NCBI GenBank assembly: GCA_019421385.1
Contig: JAHZFK010000015.1
Coordinates: forward strand, 5,880-69,879
Source of the DNA: Clostridiales bacterium
GTDB lineage: Bacteria; Bacillota; Clostridia; Oscillospirales; Butyricicoccaceae
Length of the DNA stretch: 64,000 nt
Reading direction: 5' to 3'
Below, in pieces: positions 34,698 through 44,506 of this stretch; position 1 is the first letter of the stretch; every line of letters starts with the position of its first letter. Made by a program: the position numbers and the translations under genes. The notes beneath the pieces were generated by a model. It worked only from the letters and a program-made list of their open reading frames with translations, was not told the DNA's origin and did not search any database.

Positions 34698-36071
34698 TTA
34701 ATATCCTTTTTCGACCGCAGCGGTCAGCACCTTGGAGGCTACCGTACCCGCGACCGACGAACCGCCGCCGCCGTTCTCTACCAGAACAATAAAGGCATAC
34801 GGCGTGGCCTCATCCCGCAGGAAGCCGGTAAACCATGCATTCGGCGTCTGGTCCGCACCGACCTCCGCCGTACCGGACTTGGCGCAGATGTCCATGCCCG
34901 GGAAACGGTCCTGACCGTAGGTCTCGATAACGTTGTTGTGCATCATGTCCGAGATCGTGTCCGCCGTGTCCGTTTCAATCAGCTTGGAGGACTTGTGCGC
35001 GAAGTACAGGCCGGTCGGCAGACCGTAATCTGTGGTGGTTTTCTCGATCAGCCGCGGCATTGCCGCCTTGCCGCCATTGGCGATCGCGCCCATATACAGC
35101 ATCATATTGATCGGGCACATGGTATCCTCGCCCTGACCAACGCCCGCCCATGCAAGCTGATTGTCATTGCCATTAAAGTTGAAATGGCCCTGTGAGGTGG
35201 TGATACCATCCACCTTGATCGACTCGGTCAGACCGGCCGCATCGGTGTATTTCTGCATCGTGTCGCCGCCCAGCTCGACCGCGAGCTGACCGAACACGCC
35301 GTTGCAGGAATTGGCGAGCGCGTCCTCGATATCCTGCTCACCATGCGCATACGGACAGGTGACCACATCACCACCGATCTCCACCGAGCCGGTGCAGTTC
35401 CACGACCGGCCAAACAGATCGGGGATATTCTCAATGGCTGCGTTGAGCGTAACCACCTTGAAAATCGAACCGGGGATCGAATTTGCTGACAGCAGGCGGT
35501 TGACGTATACGCCGTCCCACGCCGGATCATCCGGGTCGATGTTCGGCGGGTCGGCCGGGTCAAAGGTCGGGGTGGAAACCATGCACAGGATCTCGCCCGT
35601 TTTGTAGTTGTACACACCCACCGTGCCGCTCATGCCGCCCAGCGCCTGATAAGCGACGTTATTCAGATACGCGTCAATGGTCAGATACAGGTTGTTGCCC
35701 GTGCCGAGCGGCGAATAGACACCAGTCAGCAGGTTGTAACCCGACAGCTTATCCGCAAATGCGGTCAGTGCGCCCGCGCCGATGTTGCCCGCAGGGTCGC
35801 CCACTGCGTGCAGGCTCGCGCGGCGGATATCCGCATCCGGATAATAGGTGCGGTTACCATCCTCATCGAGCGAGGAAAGCACATCCCCATCCCGGTCGAG
35901 GATGGTGCCGCCCTTGAGCTGACCGGAATTGCTGTACAGATGGCGATTGTAGGGATAAGAAGCCCAGTCGCCGCCGTCAAACACGAACTGGAAGCAGAAC
36001 ACAGCCAGTCCGAGGCCGAGCAGCGCCGCCAGAATCAGGCAGAACACGCCGCGTTTTTCAATTTTCCGCAT
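34698..36071 (-). CDS. Class B penicillin-binding protein (PbpA-like transpeptidase)
   Basis: Cross-links peptidoglycan with the SEDS glycosyltransferase encoded just upstream. 457 residues, one N-terminal membrane anchor (LILAALLGLGLAVFCFQFV). Transpeptidase motifs: SxxK in NSIPGSIFKVV, SxN in NSCNGVFG, and KSGTAE for KTG. The N-terminal dimerisation module is short and PASTA domains are absent, as in PbpA-type proteins. Its ATG follows the SEDS stop with no gap (TAAATG), so the pair is coupled. Confidence 0.93.
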   Translation of the reverse strand: MRKIEKRGVFCLILAALLGLGLAVFCFQFVFDGGDWASYPYNRHLYSNSGQLKGGTILDRDGDVLSSLDEDGNRTYYPDADIRRASLHAVGDPAGNIGAGALTAFADKLSGYNLLTGVYSPLGTGNNLYLTIDAYLNNVAYQALGGMSGTVGVYNYKTGEILCMVSTPTFDPADPPNIDPDDPAWDGVYVNRLLSANSIPGSIFKVVTLNAAIENIPDLFGRSWNCTGSVEIGGDVVTCPYAHGEQDIEDALANSCNGVFGQLAVELGGDTMQKYTDAAGLTESIKVDGITTSQGHFNFNGNDNQLAWAGVGQGEDTMCPINMMLYMGAIANGGKAAMPRLIEKTTTDYGLPTGLYFAHKSSKLIETDTADTISDMMHNNVIETYGQDRFPGMDICAKSGTAEVGADQTPNAWFTGFLRDEATPYAFIVLVENGGGGSSVAGTVASKVLTAAVEKGY

Positions 36072-37823
36072 TTAGTCCACCTCCCCGCGCAATTCGCGCC
36101 GCGAGGGCAGTTTGACCGCAAAGGATGCGTTCTGCCGCGTGTCGGTCGCCTTGAGGAAGGCGAGCATACCCCATGCGGACAGCATGGACGAACCGCCGTT
36201 GGAGACAAAAGGCAGGGTAACGCCCGTGAACGGCAGGATATCGACTGCGCCGAACACATTCAGGCAGGTCTGGAACACCAGCAGGCTGGTCGCAGCACAG
36301 GCCGCGATCGTGTAGAAGCTGGAACGTCCCGCACGGCACGCACGCACCGCAAACACCGCCAGCGTGATGATACAAAGGATGGTGAGCACTGCAATCAGCA
36401 AGCCCCATTCCTCGCACAGCATACCGAACACGATATCGGTATCCGCCGCGGCGAGACCGGACAGCCAGCCCTTGCCCGCGCCCACGCCGATCATGCCGCC
36501 CGAGGCGGCTGCGGTCAGCGTATGGGTCTGCTGGAAGCCCGCGCCGTACACGTCCTCCCAAATGTGGCCCCACGAAGCAAAGCGCGCCGCGACGTGCGGC
36601 TTGATTGTCAGAAGCAGCATACCGCCGGCAAAGCAACCGCCGCAGATCAGGCCGATGGTCGCAAAGTCGCCTGAGCGCAGAAATGCGATGACAAGGAAGG
36701 TGACAAAGAACACCAGCGCCGTACCGAAGTCGTTTTGCAACGCAAGACATGCGCCGCAGATGCCGGTCAGACCAATGAACATCCACAGGTTGCGTTTGTT
36801 GAACAAACGGTCAAGCGTTGCCGCGCCCACAAAGATATAGCAGATCTTTGCCAGCTCGGACGGCTGAAGCGACATGCCGCCCAGCCGAATCCACGCCTTT
36901 GCGCCGCCCTGACTCGAGCCGATCAGCAGCGTGATGACCAGCAGGCCGACCGCCACTGCGCCCATGAACACGCGCACCTTCTGCGCGCGCGCCAGATCGC
37001 GCAGGAAAAAGCCAAGGATCAGGAAGATGGCAAGCCCCATCAGAATGGCGATCAGCTGCTTGGGCATTTCTTCCGGCACGGTCGAGCCGGTGACAGCCAG
37101 CGACAGGGTACATAGGAAAAACGCAATGGTTTCCATCTCAAAGCCGATGCGCCGGAACGAGCGCAGGATGATGAAATAGCCCCAGCACACAAGCGTCAGC
37201 ACCAGAAAGGTCAGCGGGATGGTGACGGTTGCCTCGTCCCCCGCAGCCACGATCAGCTGCAAGGCGGTCAGCACCTGAAACAGCGTCAGCAGCACCAGAG
37301 AACCCCACATGCCCGCCGGGCGACCCTCGATGCGGCGTTCGGCCATCTGCTCGCGCTTTTCCTCCACCGAGATCGGCACCAGCATGGTCGGGATACCGCC
37401 AAAGGCGATGGTGTCCCCGTCCTCGACCACCGCGTATTCGTCTACGGGCAGGTCGTTGACCGTCACACCGCCCTTGGAGCCGAGGTCGTATACCGTCCAG
37501 CTGCCGTCGTCCTCGCGGATCAGCGCGGCGTGCTGCCGCGAAACCGAAGGATATTCGAGCTGTACGTCGCACGAGGGCGCGCGGCCGATGATGTTTTCCC
37601 AGTGGGTGATGGGCAGGCGCACGCCGTTTGCCATGCCCAGATAGCCCCAGACCTCGTCCGGGTGCTTGACCTTCCAGAGCGAGCGGATCGCACCGACCAA
37701 AATCATCAGCGCAAGGATGGGAAACACGAAACGGACCACCGTCGTGTACCATGCGCCGACCAGCGGATTTTCCGCCAAAAAGGCCGTCAATGTGTCCAGC
37801 AGACGCTGCAAGGCATCATTCAT
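36072..37823 (-). CDS. FHA domain fused to a SEDS (FtsW/RodA/SpoVE) glycosyltransferase
   Basis: 583 residues. One N-terminal helix, an FHA domain at about 60-135 (GRAPSCDVQLEYPSVSRQHAALI, with the usual Gly-Arg, Ser and His), then about ten transmembrane helices of the SEDS family: KAWIRLGGMSLQPSELAKI, QNDFGTALVFF, and VTLPFVSNGGSSML near the end. SEDS proteins polymerise lipid II. The FHA domain would bind a phosphothreonine, implying control by a Ser/Thr kinase such as PrkC (inference). AAAGGAGG upstream. Forms a two-gene operon with the PBP. Confidence 0.93.
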   Translation of the reverse strand: MNDALQRLLDTLTAFLAENPLVGAWYTTVVRFVFPILALMILVGAIRSLWKVKHPDEVWGYLGMANGVRLPITHWENIIGRAPSCDVQLEYPSVSRQHAALIREDDGSWTVYDLGSKGGVTVNDLPVDEYAVVEDGDTIAFGGIPTMLVPISVEEKREQMAERRIEGRPAGMWGSLVLLTLFQVLTALQLIVAAGDEATVTIPLTFLVLTLVCWGYFIILRSFRRIGFEMETIAFFLCTLSLAVTGSTVPEEMPKQLIAILMGLAIFLILGFFLRDLARAQKVRVFMGAVAVGLLVITLLIGSSQGGAKAWIRLGGMSLQPSELAKICYIFVGAATLDRLFNKRNLWMFIGLTGICGACLALQNDFGTALVFFVTFLVIAFLRSGDFATIGLICGGCFAGGMLLLTIKPHVAARFASWGHIWEDVYGAGFQQTHTLTAAASGGMIGVGAGKGWLSGLAAADTDIVFGMLCEEWGLLIAVLTILCIITLAVFAVRACRAGRSSFYTIAACAATSLLVFQTCLNVFGAVDILPFTGVTLPFVSNGGSSMLSAWGMLAFLKATDTRQNASFAVKLPSRRELRGEVD

Positions 37824-37928
37824 GTTGAAATTCCTCCTTTCGGAAATCGAATTCTTTAACCTCTATATTATAGCACAGCTTGTCAAGGAACAAATGAACC
37901 GTCGATGAACGACACAAAGGGATACCTC

Positions 37929-37957
37929 TTGACAGCATCCGCACAGGATGATACACT
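37929..37957 (+). promoter_or_regulatory. Promoter of the glycine riboswitch transcript
   Basis: TTGACA (37929-37934), 17-bp spacer, TACACT (37952-37957). Confidence 0.7.
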
Positions 37958-37963
37958 GATATC

Positions 37964-38170
37964 CAAGAGCATACAGCGACAAACGAAGTTTGCAGGAAAA
38001 AGCCGTTTGGCTTGCCGAAGGAGCAAAACTCTCAGGCGTCCGGATATCCGGATGGGGACTGTAAATGGATGTGACTCTGGAGAACGCTCCGCAGGGAGCT
38101 GCCGAAGGTGCAAAGCGTGCGGTCGGGGAAGCCGCGTGCCAATCTCTCAGGCAAAAGGACAGAGTGCGAA
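37964..38170 (+). ncRNA. Tandem glycine riboswitch
   Basis: Two aptamers in a row. The first has GCCGAAGGAGCAAA and ACTCTCAGGC (about 37964-38062); the second has CTGCCGAAGGTGCAAA and TCTCTCAGGCAAAAGGACAG (about 38066-38170), the hallmark core of the class. A terminator follows at 38232, and the gene downstream is an amino-acid symporter, so glycine probably turns uptake on or off through this leader. Confidence 0.9.
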
Positions 38171-38231
38171 GCACAGCGCAGGGGCGGGCGCTTTTTTTGC
38201 GTTCCTTGCCGCGCTGTCCGGCCGTTCTTTC

Positions 38232-38268
38232 AGAGTCAGACCCTAAATGCAGGGTTCTGGCTCTTTTT
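38232..38268 (+). terminator. Riboswitch-controlled terminator
   Basis: AGAGTCAGACCCT and AGGGTTCTGGCTCT pair with one bulge, followed by TTTTT; 36 bp before the symporter start. Confidence 0.75.
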
Positions 38269-38303
38269 GTTTGCCGCAAAAAAGAAAAAGGGGTATGTTA
38301 GAA

Positions 38304-39677
38304 ATGTCAATGGATCAAATGGCTGATCTTGTAAGCAAGATCAGCGACATCGTGTGGAACAGCGTGCTGCTGTATCTGCTGGTAGGCACAGGCATCATCT
38401 TCACCATCCGCACGCGCTTCGTGCAGGTACGCAAATTCGGCGCGGGCTGGAAACGCTTATTCGGCAATTTTTCGCTGCACGGCGAAAAGGCAGGCAAGGA
38501 CGGCATGAGCCCGTTCCAGGCGCTGACCACCGCAATTGCAGCGCAGGTCGGAACGGGCAACATCGCAGGCGCGGCGACCGCGCTCTACTCCGGCGGCCCG
38601 GGCGCGATCTTCTGGATGTGGGTTTCCGCGTTCTTCGGCATGTCCACCATCTACGGCGAGGCAGTGCTCGCGCAGAAGTATAAAACGGTCGACAAAAACG
38701 GTCATGTCACCGGCGGCCCGATCTATTACATCAAGGCGCGCTTCACCGGCAAGTTCGGCAAGTTCCTCGCGGGCTTTTTCTCGCTCGCCATCATCTTTGC
38801 GCTGGGCTTCACCGGCAACATGGTGCAGGCCAACTCGATCAGCGAAGCGTTCCAGAACGCTTTCGGCGTGGACAAACGTATCATCGGTGTGATCTGTGCG
38901 ATCATCGCGGCATTCATCTTCCTCGGCGGCGTCAGCCGCATCGCGGCGTTCACCGAAAAGGTCGTACCGATCATGGCTGGCTTCTACATGATCGGCTGCG
39001 TTGTTATTCTGTGCATCAACCATGCGGCCATTCTTCCCGCGCTGCGTTCGATCTTTGTTGCGGCGTTTGACCCGCAGGCCATTCTGGGCGGCGCGGTCGG
39101 CATCACGGTGCGCGAGGCCATGCGCTACGGCGTGGCGCGCGGCCTGTTCTCCAACGAGGCCGGTATGGGCTCGACCCCTCATGCGCACGCGCTGGCTAAG
39201 GTCGAAAAGCCGCAGGATCAGGGCGAAATCGCCATCGTTTCGGTATTCATCGACACCTTTATCGTGCTGACGCTCACCGCGCTTGTCATCCTGACCTCGG
39301 GTCAGCTGCAGGCGGGCGTGCCCGGCGCGCTGGAAGGCACAGCGCTGGCACAGGCGGCGTTCAACTATGCGCTTGGCTCGTTCGGTAACGCATTCGTTGC
39401 GATCTGTATGCTGTTCTTCGCGTTCTCGACCATCATCGGCTGGTATTTCTTTGGCGAGACCAACGTCAAGGCGCTGTTCGGTCAGAAGGCCACCAAGATC
39501 TATGCTGCAATCGTTGTCGTGTGCATCGTGATCGGTTCGGCACTCAAGGTCAGTCTGGTTTGGAACCTGTCCGACCTGTTCAATGGCCTGATGGTATTCC
39601 CCAACCTTGTGGCGCTACTGTTCCTGTCCGGCATCGTGGCACGTGCCGCGCATGACGAGGACATCATGAAAAAGTAA
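38304..39677 (+). CDS. Sodium:glycine/alanine symporter (AGCS family)
   Basis: 457 residues, about eleven transmembrane segments. AGCS signatures QVGTGNIAGAATALYSGGPGAIFWMW and SNEAGMGSTPHAHA. Imports alanine or glycine with Na+; the glycine riboswitch upstream points to glycine as substrate. Of several possible ATGs the one at 38304 has the best spacing to AAGGGG. A second AGCS gene in this window (49525) has no riboswitch. Confidence 0.93.
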   Translation: MSMDQMADLVSKISDIVWNSVLLYLLVGTGIIFTIRTRFVQVRKFGAGWKRLFGNFSLHGEKAGKDGMSPFQALTTAIAAQVGTGNIAGAATALYSGGPGAIFWMWVSAFFGMSTIYGEAVLAQKYKTVDKNGHVTGGPIYYIKARFTGKFGKFLAGFFSLAIIFALGFTGNMVQANSISEAFQNAFGVDKRIIGVICAIIAAFIFLGGVSRIAAFTEKVVPIMAGFYMIGCVVILCINHAAILPALRSIFVAAFDPQAILGGAVGITVREAMRYGVARGLFSNEAGMGSTPHAHALAKVEKPQDQGEIAIVSVFIDTFIVLTLTALVILTSGQLQAGVPGALEGTALAQAAFNYALGSFGNAFVAICMLFFAFSTIIGWYFFGETNVKALFGQKATKIYAAIVVVCIVIGSALKVSLVWNLSDLFNGLMVFPNLVALLFLSGIVARAAHDEDIMKK

Positions 39678-39689
39678 ACGTTTCCATAC

Positions 39690-39718
39690 AAAAAAGGCCG
39701 CTTTGTGCGGTCTTTTTT
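39690..39718 (+). terminator. AGCS gene terminator
   Basis: AAAAAAGGCCGC TTTG TGCGGTCTTTTTT. Confidence 0.85.
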
Positions 39719-39737
39719 GTTGTTTATCCGGTTTCGT

Positions 39738-39765
39738 TTGACAAGTCCCACCGATCGGGTATAAT
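39738..39765 (+). promoter_or_regulatory. brnQ promoter
   Basis: TTGACA (39738-39743), 16-bp spacer, TATAAT (39760-39765). Confidence 0.82.
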
Positions 39766-39796
39766 AAAGATTGAGTCACATAAAGGAGGACTTTTC

Positions 39797-41098
39797 ATGC
39801 AAAAGCTGCACGGCAAAAACCTGCTTTTGGTTGGGTTTACGCTGTTTTCCATGTTTTTTGGGGCGGGCAATCTGATTTTTCCGCCGTTTCTCGGCGCCGA
39901 GGCGGGCACCGCCGCGTGGCCGGCCTTTCTGGGCTTTGCCATGAGCGCGATCGGCCTGCCCGTGCTGGGTGTGATCGCGGTGGCGCGTTCGGGTGGTCTG
40001 TCCGCCCTTGCAGGCCGGGTACACCCGCGCTTTGCCGCCGTGTTTACCATGCTGATTTACCTGTCCATCGGCCCGTGCCTTGCCATCCCGCGCACGGCAA
40101 GCACCTCGTTTGAGATGTTTGCGCCCATCATTGGCGGCGGCACGGCGAAACAGGCGGTCTATTCGGTGCTGTTTTTTGCGGTCGCGTTTCTCATTGCGCT
40201 GCGTCCGGACAAACTGACCGACCGCCTCGGCAAGATTCTATGCCCGACGCTGATTGTGCTCATTGTTGTACTGTTCGCGGGCTGTCTGGTCGCGCCGGTC
40301 GCAGCGCATTATGGCGCGGTGCAATCCAACTATGCTTCCCTCCCTACGGCGGTGGGCTTTCTCGGCGGCTACCAGACGATGGATACCATCGCGGCGCTCA
40401 ACTTCGGTGCCATCATCGCGCTGAACATCCGCGCCAAGGGCATCGAAGAAGAGCCGCAGGTCGTGCGCGGCACGATCCGCGCCGGTTGGATCGCGGGCGC
40501 GCTGCTGCTGGTGATTTATGCGATGCTGACGCATGTGGGAGCGCTGGCGGGCGCGGCCTTTCCGCTCGGTGAATCCGGCGCAGATACCCTTTCCTCCCTT
40601 GCATACGCACTGTTCGGTACACCCGGCCGCATCCTGCTTGCAGCCATCTTCCTGATCGCGTGCCTGAACACCTGCATCGGCCTGATCTCCTGCGTGAGCG
40701 AATACTTCCACGGACTATTCCCGCGCGTGTCCTACCGCGCGTTCGCGGCGTTCTTCTCGATGGCGAGTATGATCGTTTCGAACATCGGACTTGCGGGCAT
40801 TATCCGCCTGTCCACGCCCGTATTGAATGCTATCTATCCGGCGGCGATCGTGCTGATCGTGCTGTCGTTCGTGCCGCGGCTGGCTTCGTTCCGGCTGGTC
40901 TATCCGCTGGCCGTGGGACTGACCTGCGTCCAGAGCGTGACCGAAGCGCTTGCGCACAGCGGGCTGTCCATTCCCGGCTGGACGGATGCAGTTGCGGCGC
41001 TGCCGCTGACGGGCGCGGGCTTTGGCTGGGTGCTGCCTGCGCTCATTGGGCTGCTGCTGGGCCTTATCCTGTCCCGTCGTCCACAAGCAGCCGTCTGA
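39797..41098 (+). CDS. brnQ: Branched-chain amino acid carrier BrnQ
   Basis: 433 residues, about twelve transmembrane helices. Family motifs: FTLFSMFFGAGNLIFPPFLG at the N terminus, GPCLAIPRTASTSFEM, and NTCIGLISCVSEYF. Sodium-coupled uptake of leucine, isoleucine and valine. AAAGGAGG upstream of the ATG. Monocistronic. No T-box is visible in its short leader. Confidence 0.95.
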   Translation: MQKLHGKNLLLVGFTLFSMFFGAGNLIFPPFLGAEAGTAAWPAFLGFAMSAIGLPVLGVIAVARSGGLSALAGRVHPRFAAVFTMLIYLSIGPCLAIPRTASTSFEMFAPIIGGGTAKQAVYSVLFFAVAFLIALRPDKLTDRLGKILCPTLIVLIVVLFAGCLVAPVAAHYGAVQSNYASLPTAVGFLGGYQTMDTIAALNFGAIIALNIRAKGIEEEPQVVRGTIRAGWIAGALLLVIYAMLTHVGALAGAAFPLGESGADTLSSLAYALFGTPGRILLAAIFLIACLNTCIGLISCVSEYFHGLFPRVSYRAFAAFFSMASMIVSNIGLAGIIRLSTPVLNAIYPAAIVLIVLSFVPRLASFRLVYPLAVGLTCVQSVTEALAHSGLSIPGWTDAVAALPLTGAGFGWVLPALIGLLLGLILSRRPQAAV

Positions 41099-41128
41099 TT
41101 TCGCGCAATCATCCACAACCCTGTGCAT

Positions 41129-41158
41129 AAAAAGAACGCTTTTACGCGTTCTTTTTTT
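41129..41158 (+). terminator. brnQ terminator
   Basis: AAAAAGAACGC TTTTAC GCGTTCTTTTTTT. Confidence 0.88.
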
Positions 41159-41172
41159 GTGCCACAAGACAC

Positions 41173-41312
41173 GCATCAAACAAAAAAGCCCGACAGAGCC
41201 GGGCTTTTGATGCAAAGATTTTGTGTGCATACTTACGCGCGAAATAACGAAAGGGCTGTGTCCGCGCAATGCGCGGCACAGCCCCCTCGATGAAAGCGGT
41301 TCGCTTTATCGA
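41173..41312 (-). repeat. Dispersed multi-hairpin repeat, copy A
   Basis: Follows the carB stop by 5 bp. Hairpin 1 at 41287-41312 (TCGATAAAGCG/CGCTTTCATCGA on the minus strand), hairpin 2 at 41253-41284 (GGGCTGTGCCGCGC/GCGCGGACACAGCCC), and a last hairpin at 41173-41213 (GCATCAAAAGCCCGG..CGGGCTTTTTTGTTTGATGC) that is also a good intrinsic terminator for the pyrimidine operon. Hairpins 1 and 2 match copy B closely. Confidence 0.75.
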
Positions 41313-41317
41313 AACTT

Positions 41318-44300
41318 TTAGATCGTGTTGATATCCACCATCTCGCAGTTTTCGATCTTGACATCGCCCTCCAAGCAGCGCAGCAGCGCGGAAGCCGTGT
41401 CGATCGAAGTCAGGCACGGGATCGCACGCTCGACCGCGGTGCGGCGGATGTGCACCGAGCCAAGTTCCGGATGGCGGCCCTTGACCGAGGTCGCCACGAC
41501 GTAGTCGATCTTGCCGGACTCGATCAGGTCGATGATGTTCGGGGACGGCTCGTCCACGTTGCGGATTGCGTTGGTCGCAACCATGTGACGGTTCAGGACG
41601 TTCGCCGTGCCACTGGTCGCGTAAATGTCGAAACCAAGCGCTTCAAACCGCTCGCCGATACGGATGGCCTCCTGCTTGTCCGAATCGCGCACGGAAATGA
41701 GCACCGCGCCCTTCTTCTTCATCTGGAAGCCCGCGCCGATCAAGCCCTTGAGCAGCGCCTCGCGGAACGAGGTCGACACGCCGAGCACCTCACCGGTCGA
41801 CTTCATTTCAGGCCCAAGCTGGGTGTCGAGGTCGCGCAGCTTCTGGAACGAGAACACCGGCACCTTAACGGCGTAGTGGTCGCTTTCCGGATGCAGGCCA
41901 GTGCCGCAGCCCATATCGCGCAGCTTCTCACCGAACATGCAGCGAGTTGCCAGATCGACCATCGGCACGCCTGTCACCTTGGAGATATACGGCACGGTAC
42001 GCGAGGAACGCGGGTTGACCTCAATGACATAAACCTGATCGTTATACAGAACAAACTGGATATTGACCAGACCGAGAACCGCCAGATTCTTCGCCAGCGC
42101 TTCGGTATAGCGGATGATGGTATCCTTGTGCTTCTGCTCGATGTTGATGGACGGATAAATCGAGATCGAGTCGCCCGAGTGGACGCCTGCGCGCTCGAAG
42201 TGCTCCATGATGCCCGGGATGAGGATATCTTCGCCGTCGCAGATGGCGTCGACCTCGATCTCGCGGCCCATCATATATTTATCGACCAGCACCGGATTTT
42301 CCACCTTGTTGCGGGTGATGACCTTCATGAACTCACGCACATCCTCTTCCCTGTGCGCGATCTCCATGCCCTGACCGCCCAGAACATAAGACGGACGGAC
42401 AAGCACCGGATAGCCCAGCTCGTCGGCGGCCTTGACAGCCTCTTCCTCGGTCATAACGGTGTGGCCTGCCGGACGCGGGATGCCACACTTTTCGAGGATA
42501 ACATCGAACTTCTCACGGTCCTCGGCTGCGTCAATCGACCAAGCCGGCGTACCCAAAATCGGGATGCCCAGCTTTTCGATGTGCGCGGCGAGGTTGATCG
42601 CAGTCTGGCCGCCAAACTGCACGATGGCAAAGTCCGGCTTTTCGGCGTTGACGACACCGGTCACATCCTCAGGGGTCAGCGGCTCGAAATACAGACGATC
42701 GGCCGTGTCGAAGTCGGTCGAAACGGTCTCCGGGTTGTTGTTGATGATGACGGTCTCGCAGCCGAGCTTTTGCAGCGCCCAAACCGCGTGAACCGAGCAG
42801 TAGTCAAATTCGATACCCTGACCGATGCGGATCGGGCCGGAGCCGAGCACCAGCACCTTCTTTTTGCCGGATGCGGGCTTGACCTCGGTTTCTTCGTCGT
42901 AGGTCGAGTAATAATACGGGGTTTCCGCCTCAAACTCAGCGGCGCAGGTGTCTACCATCTTGTAAACCGGCAGACGCTTTACCCCGGAAATATCCTTGCC
43001 GCCGGACAGCTCGACGATCGTCTTGTCGAGGAAGCCCATTTTCTTGGCGCGGATATACAGATCCTTGTCGATGGTCTCGGCAGAGGCCAGCTCCTTCTCC
43101 ATGTCGATGATATTCTGGAACTTATGCAGGAAGAAGGTGTCCATCGTGGTGATCTGGTGGATCTCCTCAATGGTCATGATGCCGCGGCGCAGCGCCTCGC
43201 AGATGTGGAACAGACGCTGGTCATCCGTGCGGGCTACGCCCTTGCGGATCTCCGCATCCGACTGCTGCTGGATGCGCGGCGCGATCATGCTTTCCAGCTT
43301 GATCTCACAGCCGCGGACGGCCTTCATCAGCGCGCCCTCAAAGCTGTTGTCGATCGCCATGACTTCGCCCGTCGCCTTCATCTGGGTGCCGAGCGTATTG
43401 TCAGCATAAACGAACTTATCGAACGGCCAGCGCGGGAACTTGACCACGCAGTAGTCGATCGTCGGCTCAAAGCAGGCCTTGGTCTTTTTGGTGACGGCGT
43501 TTTCGATCTCGTCCAGACCGTAGCCCACCGCGATCTTGGCGGTCACCTTGGCGATCGGGTAGCCGGTCGCCTTGGAAGCGAGCGCCGAAGAACGCGATAC
43601 GCGGGGGTTTACCTCGATTACCGCGTACTCGAACGACTCCGGATTGAGTGCGTACTGCACGTTGCAGCCGCCCTCGATGCCCAGTTCGGTGATGATGTTG
43701 AGCGCAGAAGTGCGCAGCATCTGGTATTCCTTGTCGCACAGCGTCTGGCTGGGCGCGACAACGACCGAGTCACCGGTGTGCACGCCGACCGGGTCAACAT
43801 TTTCCATGTTACAGATCGTGATCGCGTTGCCCTTGGCGTCGCGCATGACCTCATATTCGATTTCCTTCCAGCCGGCGATACATTTCTCGACCAGAATTTC
43901 ATCCACGCGGGAATACATGATGCCAGTCGCGGCGATCTCGCGCAGCTGATCCCATGTGTAGGCAATACCGCCGCCCGTGCCGCCGAGCGTATACGCCGGA
44001 CGGATGATGACCGGCAGGCCGATTTGACGGGTAAACTCGACCGCATCCTCGACCGAATGCACCACCTTGGATGCGATGCAAGGCTCACCGATCTTCTCCA
44101 TCGTGTCCTTGAACATCTGGCGGTCCTCGGCCTTGGCGATGGTCTCCGGGTTCGCGCCGAGAAGCTTGACGCCCATCTTGTCGAGGAAGCCGCTCTCGCA
44201 CAGCTCCATAGCGAGGTTCAGGCCGGTCTGGCCGCCGAGGTTGGGCAGCAGGCTGTCCGGGCGCTCTTTCTTGATGATTTCCTGCACCGCTTCGACGGTC

Positions 44301-44506
44301 AGCGGCTCGATATAGACCTTATCGGCCATAGCCTTATCGGTCATGATGGTTGCAGGGTTGGAGTTGACGAGCACAACCTCCAGACCTTCCTCGCGCAGCG
44401 CGCGGCAGGCCTGCGTGCCCGCGTAGTCGAACTCGGCCGCCTGGCCGATGACGATCGGGCCGGAGCCCAGTACCATTACCTTATGAATATCCCTGCGCAG
44501 CGGCAT
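41318..44506 (-). CDS. carB: Carbamoyl-phosphate synthase large subunit
   Basis: Makes carbamoyl phosphate from bicarbonate, ammonia (from CarA) and 2 ATP, for pyrimidines and arginine. 1062 residues with the usual two ATP-grasp halves (VIGQAAEFDYAGTQACRAL and RIGQGIEFDYCSVHAVWAL) and a C-terminal MGS-like allosteric domain (residues after about 930, with IYATSGTANVL). Start overlaps the carA stop by one base (TAATG). Last gene of pyrR-pyrF-carA-carB. Confidence 0.98.
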   Translation of the reverse strand: MPLRRDIHKVMVLGSGPIVIGQAAEFDYAGTQACRALREEGLEVVLVNSNPATIMTDKAMADKVYIEPLTVEAVQEIIKKERPDSLLPNLGGQTGLNLAMELCESGFLDKMGVKLLGANPETIAKAEDRQMFKDTMEKIGEPCIASKVVHSVEDAVEFTRQIGLPVIIRPAYTLGGTGGGIAYTWDQLREIAATGIMYSRVDEILVEKCIAGWKEIEYEVMRDAKGNAITICNMENVDPVGVHTGDSVVVAPSQTLCDKEYQMLRTSALNIITELGIEGGCNVQYALNPESFEYAVIEVNPRVSRSSALASKATGYPIAKVTAKIAVGYGLDEIENAVTKKTKACFEPTIDYCVVKFPRWPFDKFVYADNTLGTQMKATGEVMAIDNSFEGALMKAVRGCEIKLESMIAPRIQQQSDAEIRKGVARTDDQRLFHICEALRRGIMTIEEIHQITTMDTFFLHKFQNIIDMEKELASAETIDKDLYIRAKKMGFLDKTIVELSGGKDISGVKRLPVYKMVDTCAAEFEAETPYYYSTYDEETEVKPASGKKKVLVLGSGPIRIGQGIEFDYCSVHAVWALQKLGCETVIINNNPETVSTDFDTADRLYFEPLTPEDVTGVVNAEKPDFAIVQFGGQTAINLAAHIEKLGIPILGTPAWSIDAAEDREKFDVILEKCGIPRPAGHTVMTEEEAVKAADELGYPVLVRPSYVLGGQGMEIAHREEDVREFMKVITRNKVENPVLVDKYMMGREIEVDAICDGEDILIPGIMEHFERAGVHSGDSISIYPSINIEQKHKDTIIRYTEALAKNLAVLGLVNIQFVLYNDQVYVIEVNPRSSRTVPYISKVTGVPMVDLATRCMFGEKLRDMGCGTGLHPESDHYAVKVPVFSFQKLRDLDTQLGPEMKSTGEVLGVSTSFREALLKGLIGAGFQMKKKGAVLISVRDSDKQEAIRIGERFEALGFDIYATSGTANVLNRHMVATNAIRNVDEPSPNIIDLIESGKIDYVVATSVKGRHPELGSVHIRRTAVERAIPCLTSIDTASALLRCLEGDVKIENCEMVDINTI

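Noticed and set aside
37905..38246. Open frames in the region before the AGCS symporter
   Set aside because: They lie inside the tandem glycine riboswitch, whose conserved cores explain the sequence.
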